Assembly (NCBI RefSeq): GCF_000007825.1
Contig: NC_004722.1
Span: 2,396,501-2,460,500, forward strand
DNA: 64,000 nt
Direction of reading: 5' to 3'
Origin: Bacillus cereus ATCC 14579
GTDB lineage: Bacteria; Bacillota; Bacilli; Bacillales; Bacillaceae_G
Positions 28,616-35,577 of the stretch are shown here, piece by piece; the first letter of the stretch is position 1; each line of letters begins with the position of its first letter. A program made the translations under genes and the position numbers. The notes beneath the pieces were generated by a model, which was given only the letters and a program-made list of their open reading frames with translations, made no database searches and was not told the origin of the DNA.

Positions 28616-28751
28616 AATTTTTATATTAAACTTAAAACCTTAAAGTATTGATGTTTGAGTCTAAAAAGGGCGGGAGATAGATGTTCATTACATAGTTTGT
28701 AAATAACCAATTACCTTTGAAAAATTAAATTTTTTATACGAGGAGGAATAT

Positions 28752-29399
28752 ATGAAGGATACAAGTAAAAAACAAATTATAAAAGTGTTCCTTATTAGTA
28801 TTTTAGGCTTAGTAATAATACTTGGAATGCTATATTTTAATCATAAAACCAATATTCAACAAAATAAAGCGCAAGCCACCGAAAAACGTGTATTGCAATA
28901 TGAGTCTACCTTAAAAAAAGAATTAGAAAAATATAATTTAGGAGAGAAAACACCAATTTTATTAGGAATTATGTATCAAGAGAGTAGAGGTGAGGGAAAC
29001 GATCCTATGCAGTCATCTGAATCACTTGGATTAAAGCCAAATGAAATTCAAGAGACAAGCTTGAGCATTGAACAAGGGGTAAAACACTTTGCTAAAATGT
29101 ATAAATATGGAACGGACAAGGATGTTAGCATGGATACAATTATTCAAAGCTATAATATGGGGTCAGGTTATATTGATTTTGTTGCTAGTCAAGAAGTTAA
29201 ACAACACTCGGAGGATTCAGCCAAAAAGTTTTCTAAGATGAAAGTTGATCAAAATCCAGCGATGTATACTTGTGGTGGAAATAAAAATAATTTTAGGTAT
29301 CCATATTGTTATGGTGATTTCACATATGCCACAAAGGTAAATGAAAAAACAAAACTTATTGAAGAACTTCTTCGAAATGTACATAGCTCTTCTAAATAA
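28752..29399 (+). CDS. Membrane-anchored lysozyme-like protein (transglycosylase fold)
   Basis: 215 residues. A basic start and a membrane segment (about 11-29) place the rest outside the cell. The domain from about 50 onward resembles the lysozyme-like domain found in CwlT and phage or conjugation cell-wall hydrolases: GIMYQESRGEG, with E77 as the likely catalytic acid, and IIQSYNMGSGYIDFV as the conserved second block. The later YCYGDFTYATKV segment also fits that family. It probably cleaves peptidoglycan glycan strands. No NlpC/P60 partner domain is fused and no conjugation genes are nearby, so it is a stand-alone copy. AGGAGGAA lies a few bases before the ATG. Confidence 0.8.
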   Translation: MKDTSKKQIIKVFLISILGLVIILGMLYFNHKTNIQQNKAQATEKRVLQYESTLKKELEKYNLGEKTPILLGIMYQESRGEGNDPMQSSESLGLKPNEIQETSLSIEQGVKHFAKMYKYGTDKDVSMDTIIQSYNMGSGYIDFVASQEVKQHSEDSAKKFSKMKVDQNPAMYTCGGNKNNFRYPYCYGDFTYATKVNEKTKLIEELLRNVHSSSK

Positions 29400-29716
29400 G
29401 TTGCAGAATAAAATATAATGATACCGTCAGTTAATAATAATAATAATAATAATAATAGCTAAGAAAAAACTACTTCCTTTCTTAATTCACATAATTTTCA
29501 AAAATAAATCCTGTGGATGTTAATATTTGTTATATAATATATTTGTCAAAGCATTACCCCTAAAGTTTCTACAGTCAATCTGTAAGATAGTTTGTTTGGC
29601 TCGTATATTCACCTTAAAACAAAAAGAACTTGTAGAGAGTCCTACAAGTTCTTTTTGTTTTAAGGGTTAAATGTGGATTTAAAATATAGTTGCAATTTTT
29701 TGAGGGGGAAAAGTAA
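29400..29716. other. Gap with a trinucleotide run and a long hairpin
   Basis: 317 bases between the lysozyme-like gene and the acetyltransferase. A (TAA)8 run occupies 29432-29455 and a perfect long inverted repeat sits at 29612-29665. There is nothing else I can support. Confidence 0.6.
29612..29665. terminator. 24-base perfect inverted repeat, bidirectional terminator
   Basis: Arms 29612-29635 and 29642-29665 are exact reverse complements around the loop AGAGTC. The outer part is A-rich on the left and T-rich on the right, so it can end transcription in either direction. It lies about 50 bases before the acetyltransferase start. Confidence 0.75.
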
Positions 29717-30223
29717 ATGTTTATAAAAACAGAAAGATTATTAATACGGAAATTTGAGTTCAAAGATTGGCAAGCTGTTCATGAGTATACATCAGATATC
29801 AATGTTATGAAATACATACCTGAAGGGGTTTTTACTGAAGAAAATACAAGAAACTTTGTGAATGAAAACATTGGTGAAAACGCTAAGAACTTTCCTGTAG
29901 TATTAATTCATAAAGATATTCTGATTGATCATATAGTTTTTCATAAATATTTTGGTGAGCATACATATGAGATTGGTTGGGTGTTCAATCCTAAATATTT
30001 CAATAAAGGATATGCTTCTGAAGCAGCACAAGCTACATTGGAATATGGATTTAAGGAAATGAAATTACATAGGATTATAGCTACATGTCAGCCACAAAAT
30101 ACCCCATCATATCGAGTAATGGAGAAGATTGGAATGAGAAGAGAAGGCTATTTCAGGAAGTGTATACCACATGGGAATGAATGGTGGGATGAATATTATT
30201 ACGCTATTTTAGAAGAAGAGTAG
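29717..30223 (+). CDS. GNAT N-acetyltransferase, RimJ/RimL type
   Basis: 168 residues, the usual size. It opens with the typical TERLLIRKFEFKDWQAVHEY. The central IGWVFNPKYFNKGYASEAA block matches the acetyl-CoA-binding region, and it ends with NTPSYRVMEKIGMRREGYF, the conserved C-terminal part. Such enzymes acetylate a protein N-terminus or a small amine; the substrate cannot be read from sequence. GAGGGGGAA lies ahead of the ATG. It appears to be a single-gene unit between two hairpins. Confidence 0.85.
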   Translation: MFIKTERLLIRKFEFKDWQAVHEYTSDINVMKYIPEGVFTEENTRNFVNENIGENAKNFPVVLIHKDILIDHIVFHKYFGEHTYEIGWVFNPKYFNKGYASEAAQATLEYGFKEMKLHRIIATCQPQNTPSYRVMEKIGMRREGYFRKCIPHGNEWWDEYYYAILEEE

Positions 30224-30589
30224 TGTTTCAGAATGCATTATTTAAATTGACACTCTTATTCCTAAATAGGCAAGTTGACTATCTTTATTGGGGATTCTTG
30301 CTACTAAAGGCGAAGTTTATTTCCGGTATCGCTGACGTGCAAAACTTTGTATAATCTGATCTTATCTCTAAATCACAACTGTTACCCCATCACCATCAAG
30401 TTAAAGTTTCGTTTTATTTTGCTAACTTGATGGTGATGTGACGTAACCTTAATTATTTAAAAATTTTAAAAAGGCCCATTAGTCATGTTAAAGGGACCTT
30501 GATCACGCAAATGATCTGTAAACCAATTCATTTTTGATATACAGATCATTTGTATAATAATTTTTATAAATAATTGCTAAATAGTGAAT
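30224..30589. other. Gap with an inverted repeat, no gene
   Basis: 366 bases. TCACCATCAAGTTA (30390-30403) and its exact complement (30423-30436) flank a 19-base spacer, and partial matching continues outward through GTTAC/GTAAC. It may be the remnant of a small repeat element or a transcription terminator. Nothing else is recognisable. Confidence 0.5.
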
Positions 30590-30670
30590 TTACATAAATA
30601 CTTTTAGTAGTTCTTGAATTAATGGGATTGCTCCACCTATAAATTTTAAAACTGCCATTGCGATTTCCAT
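30590..30670 (-). CDS. 26-residue amphipathic PSM-like peptide
   Basis: A very short minus-strand gene with a strong ribosome site (AGAGGAGAG, complement of 30677-30685) six bases before its ATG. The peptide starts MEIAMAVLKF, contains GGAIPLIQEL and ends KVFM. Placed on an ideal helix, Glu2, Lys9, Gly12, Gly13, Pro16, Gln19, Glu20 and Lys23 all fall on one 120-degree face, and Ile, Leu, Val, Phe and Ala fill almost all the rest. This is the design of phenol-soluble modulins and small haemolysins, which are exported without a signal peptide. No cysteine is present. A good promoter with a cre-like site lies upstream. A leaderless bacteriocin or a small membrane toxin are alternatives. I know of no described homologue. 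Confidence 0.65.
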   Translation of the reverse strand: MEIAMAVLKFIGGAIPLIQELLKVFM

Positions 30671-30721
30671 ATTATTCTCTCCTCTTTTTCGTATTAAGAT
30701 GTAATAAATCTTTATAACTTT

Positions 30722-30750
30722 ATTATAGTAAGCGCTTACAATAATAACAA
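30722..30750 (-). promoter_or_regulatory. Promoter of the PSM-like peptide with an internal cre-like site
   Basis: On the minus strand: TTGTTA, 17 bases, TATAAT (complement of 30722-30727). The spacer holds TGTAAGCGCTTACT (complement of 30727-30740), which matches the CcpA cre consensus TGWAANCGNTNWCW fully. A site between -35 and -10 would block polymerase, so repression in the presence of glucose is expected. The peptide start is about 52 bases downstream. Confidence 0.65.
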
Positions 30751-30760
30751 TACATTTCCG

Positions 30761-30776
30761 TATGCAATATTGCATA
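30761..30776. promoter_or_regulatory. 16-base perfect palindrome between divergent small genes
   Basis: TATGCAATATTGCATA is an exact palindrome just upstream of the PSM-like promoter and ahead of the plus-strand small gene. It is a candidate operator for a dimeric regulator acting on one or both genes. Confidence 0.45.
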
Positions 30777-30863
30777 TTTATACATTAGATCTCTATTATT
30801 CATTTTTTAATGGTACTATAGCGAGGTGAGAGTCTTTAAGGGTTCTCCTTAATAGGAGGAAAT

Positions 30864-30995
30864 ATGGAAAGAGTGCAAGCGATTTACAGTAATCAAAAAT
30901 TTAAGAGTTGGGTTAAACAGGTATTAGCTGTAGGAGGAGTAATAGGGTGCTGTTATTTGGTGTTATATGTTTTCTGTTTCTTAGTTATCATGTAA
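30864..30995 (+). CDS. 43-residue single-pass membrane peptide, unknown
   Basis: The ATG at 30864 has an ideal TAGGAGGA site six bases upstream and a terminator just after the stop, so this is very likely a real gene. Residues 1-18 are polar and basic (MERVQAIYSNQKFKSWVKQ); the rest is one hydrophobic segment (about 20-43) with three cysteines. A short hairpin (TTAAGG/CCTTAA) precedes the ribosome site. It is divergent from the PSM-like peptide gene, across about 190 bases. A role in handling or resisting that peptide is only a guess from position. Confidence 0.55.
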   Translation: MERVQAIYSNQKFKSWVKQVLAVGGVIGCCYLVLYVFCFLVIM

Positions 30996-31017
30996 ATAGT
31001 ATACAACTAAACTAGTA

Positions 31018-31050
31018 GAGTCTTGCCTAGAGAGGTAAGGCTCTTTTATT
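31018..31050 (+). terminator. Terminator of the 43-residue peptide gene
   Basis: A ten-pair stem (GAGTCTTGCC against GGTAAGGCTC, two wobbles) around TAGAGA, followed by TTTTATT, 22 bases after the stop codon. Confidence 0.8.
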
Positions 31051-31565
31051 GTAGTACCTGGAGATGAGCAAACTACATACAATATCTCTCAGGTTTTTCA
31101 GATCACTTTGTAGGATTCCTTGTTTAGAACACTAATTAATATCATTGAAAACAGAATTCTATGGATAAAAAATATGTTTTTACTAGATACATACTAAAAA
31201 GATAAGCATAAATTATATTAGATTTTGGCAAAATCTTTTTGAATTGGAAAAGGATTTAAATCTTACTTATAGACTTGATTCCTTTTTATATAATATAATC
31301 CTTATATTGATACGTAAATATAATACAGTAATAATAAATTAAAAGCAAGAATTTTAGTAGCGGTACGTTCACACATCCATCAACTTAAGATTTTCAAACA
31401 AAAAATTCTTTTTTTAATTGATTAATAGTAAACGAGAAAGATTGGCAAATTAACAACTAAAGAGATTTCTTCAGGTAAAATCTATCAAAAGGTCCTTTAC
31501 AAAATTTATACATAAGTCAATTATAAAATCATGTAAATATTATGTATTTTTGTAAAAGAAATTCA
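31051..31565. other. AT-rich gap without a gene
   Basis: About 500 bases of AT-rich DNA ahead of the S-layer-type gene. I find no frame with recognisable content and only weak imperfect hairpins (for example AAAAGGA...TTCCTTTT near 31245-31288). Confidence 0.5.
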
Positions 31566-31595
31566 TTGACACTTGTGTATATAAGTAACTATACT
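31566..31595 (+). promoter_or_regulatory. Sigma-A promoter of the SLH/glucosaminidase gene
   Basis: A consensus TTGACA (31566-31571), 18 bases, then TATACT (31590-31595). The leader to the chosen ATG is about 105 bases. Confidence 0.6.
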
Positions 31596-31708
31596 CGTTA
31601 CATCAAATTGAATGCGTGATAATACGATTTTATTATTATTACAAACATGTAAATATAAAAATAGAAAATCTCAATTTGATAAATACAATGGTAGAGGTGT
31701 TTATTTTA

Positions 31709-33127
31709 ATGAAGCACAAATTAATTGCAACAGGTATCCTTGCAGGAGCTATATTATCCTATTCTTCTAATATTTTAGCAGATACTCATAAATTCCCTGA
31801 TGTTCCTACATGGGCTGATAAATCCGTTAACTATTTAGTTGATAAACAGGTATTAAATGGTTATCCAGATGGAACTTTTGGTTCAAATGACTCCTTAGAC
31901 AGAGCTTCGGCTACAAAAATTATGACAAAAGTTTTAGGTATAAAAATTGACCCTAATGCAAAACCATCTTTTACAGATTCACAAAACCACTGGGCTACTC
32001 CTTATATTGCTGCTGCTGAAAAAGCTGGTATTGTTAAAGGTGAAGGTAATGGAATCTTTAATCCATCCGGAAAAGTAACTCGTGCTGCTATGGCTACCAT
32101 GCTAGTAAATGCATATAAACTACAAAGCACAGCAAATCATAACGAGCAGGTTAGATTTGAAGATTTAAAAGGGCATTGGGGAGAAAAACATGCCAATATT
32201 TTAATAGATTTAAAAATTTCTAATGGTACCGAGAACGGTTGGCAACCAAATAGATTTATAACACGTGCTGAAGCTGCTCAACTTACTGCAAAAACAGATA
32301 TGTTACAACAAAATTTAAACGATGAAAAAGAGGTTATTACTGCTACCTCATATGAAGATTTAAATTTAACAGTGGCTTCGAAAATTACAGCTCAAGAGAT
32401 TGATAGTTTTATTGCAAAATATCATTCAGATAGTCCCTTAGTTGGACATGGACAAGATTTTATCAATGCGCAAAATCAATATGGCGTGAGTGCTCATTAT
32501 TTAGCGGCGCATGCGATTTTAGAATCTGGATACGGAAAATCAGAAATCGCATATCAAAAACATAATTTATTCGGTCTACGTGCATATGATGGAGATCCGT
32601 TTAAATATGCGAAATATTTACCAAGCTACGGCGATAGTATTGCTTATAACGCTAATTATGTACGAGAAAGATATTTAGAAGAAAGTGGTATGTATTATAA
32701 CGGGTCAACATTAACTGGCATGAACGTGAAATATGCATCAGATAAAGGCTGGGCTAAGAAAATTGCGGGTATTATGGAACGTATTAAACCGTTTCGTGTA
32801 GAAGACTATACATATGCAAAAAAATTACCAAAGAATCCTGAAACATTAGATGTCGACGCGTTATCTAATGAAATTCCATATAAAATGTATGCAGACGGTT
32901 CAAGCTCAAATGTTGTATCATCAGCTACTTACTATCAGGTACCTTATCCATTTAATTTAAAAATTAAAAGTAGACCAGATGTAGCTGTCGAGGAGAATAA
33001 AGTTGGTACAGTAACTCCTGGAACAACCATCTTTATTTATCGTGAAGATCCGAATGGATGGGTAGAATTCTCTTTTGAAGCTAATGGAGAAAAATATTGG
33101 ACATTAAAAAATAAATTAAGTATGTAA
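31709..33127 (+). CDS. Secreted SLH-domain glucosaminidase
   Basis: 472 residues from the ATG at 31709, which follows GAGGTG by nine bases; the open frame extends upstream but without a signal peptide or ribosome site. Residues 1-24 are a signal peptide. Three S-layer homology domains follow (about 29-70, 88-130, 148-190; FPDVPTWADKSVNYLVDKQ, then W and GYPDGTFG hallmarks), which tether proteins to pyruvylated cell-wall polysaccharide. About 230-375 is a mannosyl-glycoprotein endo-beta-N-acetylglucosaminidase-type domain (AAHAILESGYGKS with the likely catalytic Glu, then NLFGLRAYDGDPF). The end (about 400-472) is SH3-like. The protein should be held on the cell surface and cut the glycan chains of peptidoglycan. 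It has its own promoter. Confidence 0.88.
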   Translation: MKHKLIATGILAGAILSYSSNILADTHKFPDVPTWADKSVNYLVDKQVLNGYPDGTFGSNDSLDRASATKIMTKVLGIKIDPNAKPSFTDSQNHWATPYIAAAEKAGIVKGEGNGIFNPSGKVTRAAMATMLVNAYKLQSTANHNEQVRFEDLKGHWGEKHANILIDLKISNGTENGWQPNRFITRAEAAQLTAKTDMLQQNLNDEKEVITATSYEDLNLTVASKITAQEIDSFIAKYHSDSPLVGHGQDFINAQNQYGVSAHYLAAHAILESGYGKSEIAYQKHNLFGLRAYDGDPFKYAKYLPSYGDSIAYNANYVRERYLEESGMYYNGSTLTGMNVKYASDKGWAKKIAGIMERIKPFRVEDYTYAKKLPKNPETLDVDALSNEIPYKMYADGSSSNVVSSATYYQVPYPFNLKIKSRPDVAVEENKVGTVTPGTTIFIYREDPNGWVEFSFEANGEKYWTLKNKLSM

Positions 33128-33331
33128 TTAAAAAGATCTATTTCACTAGTTTTAAAAGTATGGGATTGGACAATTGATTCTCTAGATTGGAAATACAATA
33201 AATTACCCGTTGATGTAGCAGCTGCAAAGATTATTCAAAATGTCTTAGCAGGTGCTACATCCGCATACTTTTTCGGGAAAATGTTGCGCAAAGTAGGTTC
33301 ATTTTCAACACTATCTCCTGGTTCACCGTAA
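33128..33331 (+). pseudogene. 3' gene fragment directly after the SLH gene
   Basis: The 67 codons after the SLH stop are open and protein-like (WDWTIDSLDWKYNKLPVDVA, then LAGATSAYFFGKMLRKVG) but have no start codon with a ribosome site. The frame looks like the C-terminal end of an unrelated gene, left after a deletion. The family is not recognised. Confidence 0.4.
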
Positions 33332-33858
33332 TCTTCAATGATGTAATATTCTTTATTTTTAATGTATATATTGAATATACAAATATATTGTGTTATGATG
33401 TGAATTAGAAACTCGCGTGTTTCAAATACAACATTTTTATCTTTTTGATGACCTCTTATCTTTCCGTAAGAGGTCCTTTTTTATCCCTCCGTATTGCATA
33501 GCCGCTAAAATACTATGAAAAGATACTAGAGACTACTACAATGTGATATTCTCTAGTATTTTTTCTTTATCCATATTATCTATTGTTGGGTAATTGATGA
33601 ATTGTTAATTTTTGTATAATTTTCACAAAATAACTTTGAACCATTATTTATTTCAATATAAAATAATAAAGGTATATATATGAATAGGTATGTCCTTTTT
33701 ATGTGATGATAATGCGAATTGAAGCGTAATACTGAAACGGTAAACGAGAAGAATCAGGGCCGAAACAGATAGTAAGGAGCAGACAATACTTATAATGAAA
33801 ACGTTCATAATGGACTGTCTATGGATGGAGAAAAAATACGAAAAGATAAAAGGGGCAA
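33332..33858. other. Gap with a terminator and decayed coding traces
   Basis: The first part holds a clean terminator (33450-33482). From about 33771 a frame reads NTYNENVHNGLSMDGEKIRK before a TGA that overlaps the next start. This suggests the tail of a lost gene once coupled to the lipoprotein gene. I cannot support more. Confidence 0.45.
33450..33482 (+). terminator. Rho-independent terminator
   Basis: A perfect nine-base stem GACCTCTTA/TAAGAGGTC with an 8-base loop, then CTTTTTT. Confidence 0.85.
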
Positions 33859-34055
33859 ATGAATATGAACAGAGCCTTTAAAGGTACCGTATTAGCAGGG
33901 ATAAGTGTGGGTTTCTTGCTAGCTGGTTGTACAATAGAAACATATGTCCTAACGCAGTCCAGAATATAAGCAAGTAGATTAAGTATTCTAAGCAGATAAA
34001 TGAAGACTATAGCGATGAAGAAATTGAAAGACAACTAAGAGGTATAGCATCCTGA
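33859..34055 (+). pseudogene. Decayed small lipoprotein gene
   Basis: An ATG with AAAGGGGC upstream opens a lipoprotein signal (GFLLAGC), but the frame stops after 36 codons. In another frame the sequence continues plausibly (SPNAVQNISK, a TAG, then KQINEDYSDEEIERQLRG) to a TGA at 34053. One frameshift and one stop therefore separate the signal peptide from the mature part. It may have been a small exported lipoprotein; its function is unknown. Confidence 0.5.
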
Positions 34056-34107
34056 CTTTCTAAATAACATGAGTGTTTCTATAGAATGAATCCTTAGGAG
34101 GGCTATT

Positions 34108-34440
34108 GTGGAACCTTTAATCAATGCTATTTTATACTTTGTATTTTTATTTGGAGCACTGTTTCTTATACTGGGTACTGCATTGGTTTTATTAATCGCG
34201 GCTGCATTACCAGTAATCTGGAAGAAAAATCTATCATTCCTAATGATTAGCTTAGGTATAAATATACTTGTCATTCCATTGTCTTTTTTTATTGGCGGGA
34301 TGGCAACAGATTCCCCTGGTAGTACGATGCACGATTTTTGGGAAGTATTTTTGTTTATTCAGATATTTCCGTTTCCCCTAGTACTGCTATCTTTAGTTTG
34401 GTGGCTTGTGCGTCGAAAAAAAGAAAAAGTTCATGTGTAG
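34108..34440 (+). CDS. Small integral membrane protein, unknown
   Basis: 110 residues from a GTG preceded by AGGAGGG. Three or four hydrophobic segments (about 5-37 probably two, 42-62, 80-100) with a basic tail RRKKEKVHV inside the cell. No motif is recognisable. A terminator follows 14 bases after the stop. Confidence 0.6.
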   Translation: MEPLINAILYFVFLFGALFLILGTALVLLIAAALPVIWKKNLSFLMISLGINILVIPLSFFIGGMATDSPGSTMHDFWEVFLFIQIFPFPLVLLSLVWWLVRRKKEKVHV

Positions 34441-34453
34441 CGTTTTTAATGCA

Positions 34454-34481
34454 AATAAGCTGTCCGTTTGGGCAGCTTATT
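34454..34481 (+). terminator. Terminator after the membrane-protein gene
   Basis: Arms 34454-34465 and 34470-34481 (AATAAGCTGTCC against GGGCAGCTTATT) form a 12-pair stem with one G-T pair and a GTTT loop. Confidence 0.75.
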
Positions 34482-34556
34482 ATATTTATTACTAAGCGTG
34501 ATTATTTCCAAAATGAATGCAATACCACTATACAGTTAAATTGAAGGTGAACCATA

Positions 34557-35071
34557 TTGAAATCTTATCAAACTTTAGCCCACTTGTATGCATTAGGACT
34601 AGGCTGCGGACTTTGGAATAGAGAGGAGGTTATTTCATGGTGCGATAGGTTGATTGAAGCAAATGATCACCCGCCATATGAAATTATGGAGATATCTTTA
34701 ATGTCTAAAGCAAAGCTGATATATATATAGAATCGGCTTTACTGTCATATAGCCGCATAGTTGATGAAAACCCCTCGGTAAACATCCTTCTTTCAGTCTT
34801 AAATGAAAAGTTAGTAGTTCAGAAATGGAATATTAAACAAGCTATTACTTGCTCTACTCGATTACTAGTAAATAGAGGCCTGTATTGGGAAGAAGAATAT
34901 TTTGATTTATACAGCCTTAATGATAGCTATGACTTAGCACAGGAAGGTATCCATTTTAATGAAAAAGATGTGATTTCTGCTTATATCGATACATTAGGTG
35001 TTTTTCGCGTCCATTTTAACGAGTTTGAAGATCTCTATTTACAAGTCATGAAACAGAAGTGGCAAGGGTAG
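34557..35071 (+). pseudogene. Uncharacterised gene broken at an AT-dinucleotide run
   Basis: A TTG start with GAAGGTG upstream opens 57 codons (KSYQTLAHLYALGLGCGLWN, then WCDRLIEANDHPPYEIMEIS) and stops at 34728-34730 inside a run of five AT units. Removing one AT unit joins it to a further 112 codons without a stop (ESALLSYSRIVDENPS onward, ending MKQKWQG). The corrected product would be about 170 residues, helical and soluble. I do not recognise the family. Slippage in the AT run is the obvious cause and could be reversible. Confidence 0.6.
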
Positions 35072-35577
35072 AAGGCAGGAAAAAGAATCATTGGATCGTA
35101 AGAGTTACTTCCTGTATTTATCACCAAATTTATCTAGCCAAGACAAATCTGTCTTCGTGTTGATGAATTTTTGTCTCTTAATAACTTAATGCTATCGTTT
35201 TTATTTTTTCCGACAGCAAGCTAAGTTAGCATGTTTAATGCATAATGAGACGCCTGTAAATGAGCATTACTATTTAAATTTTTACCAGAGAGTAATTTAG
35301 TTAATTAGTAGAAAAAGGAAGGGGCCTATTTGGCTCCTTCCTTTTTCTCATACATACATAACGCTTGTTGACAACTTATGAAATAATAGCATTCATCGCT
35401 ATTAAAATATAACATTAAAAGCAATTAATTAGATATGTAATTTTGCATATATTGTACTATTTCATGAATAGGAACAAAACTATTTATCTCTTTCTGTATG
35501 GAGACAAATAGATTTAGGTTTACTTAAGTTAAGAAGATCTGATCATTGATTACTGGTTAAACCATATTTCTACGTAT
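35072..35577. other. Gap ahead of the collagenase remnant
   Basis: About 500 bases. It contains the inverted motif GCTAAGTTAGC near 35220 and a strong bidirectional hairpin at 35312-35346. No trace of the missing N-terminal half of the collagenase is visible. The open frame of the remnant reaches back to 35533 but not beyond. Confidence 0.5.
35312..35346. terminator. Strong bidirectional terminator
   Basis: A 15-pair stem (AAAAAGGAAGGGGCC against GGCTCCTTCCTTTTT, one G-T) with loop TATTT; A-run on the left and T-run on the right. Confidence 0.85.

Larger units (their letters stand above)
28262..28751. other. Gap with gene-end remnants ahead of the lysozyme-like gene
   Basis: From the left it holds a short plus-strand gene end (reading EEVLEDGIPKKAKKLGVK then TAA at about 28339), its terminator, a minus-strand remnant (28411-28572), and three 11-base tandem repeats (28583-28615), each listed or discussed separately. 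I see no complete gene. Confidence 0.6.

Noticed and set aside
35205..35235. GCTAAGTTAGC palindrome
   Set aside because: Eleven bases in AT-rich DNA can arise by chance; no partner element or regulated gene seen nearby.
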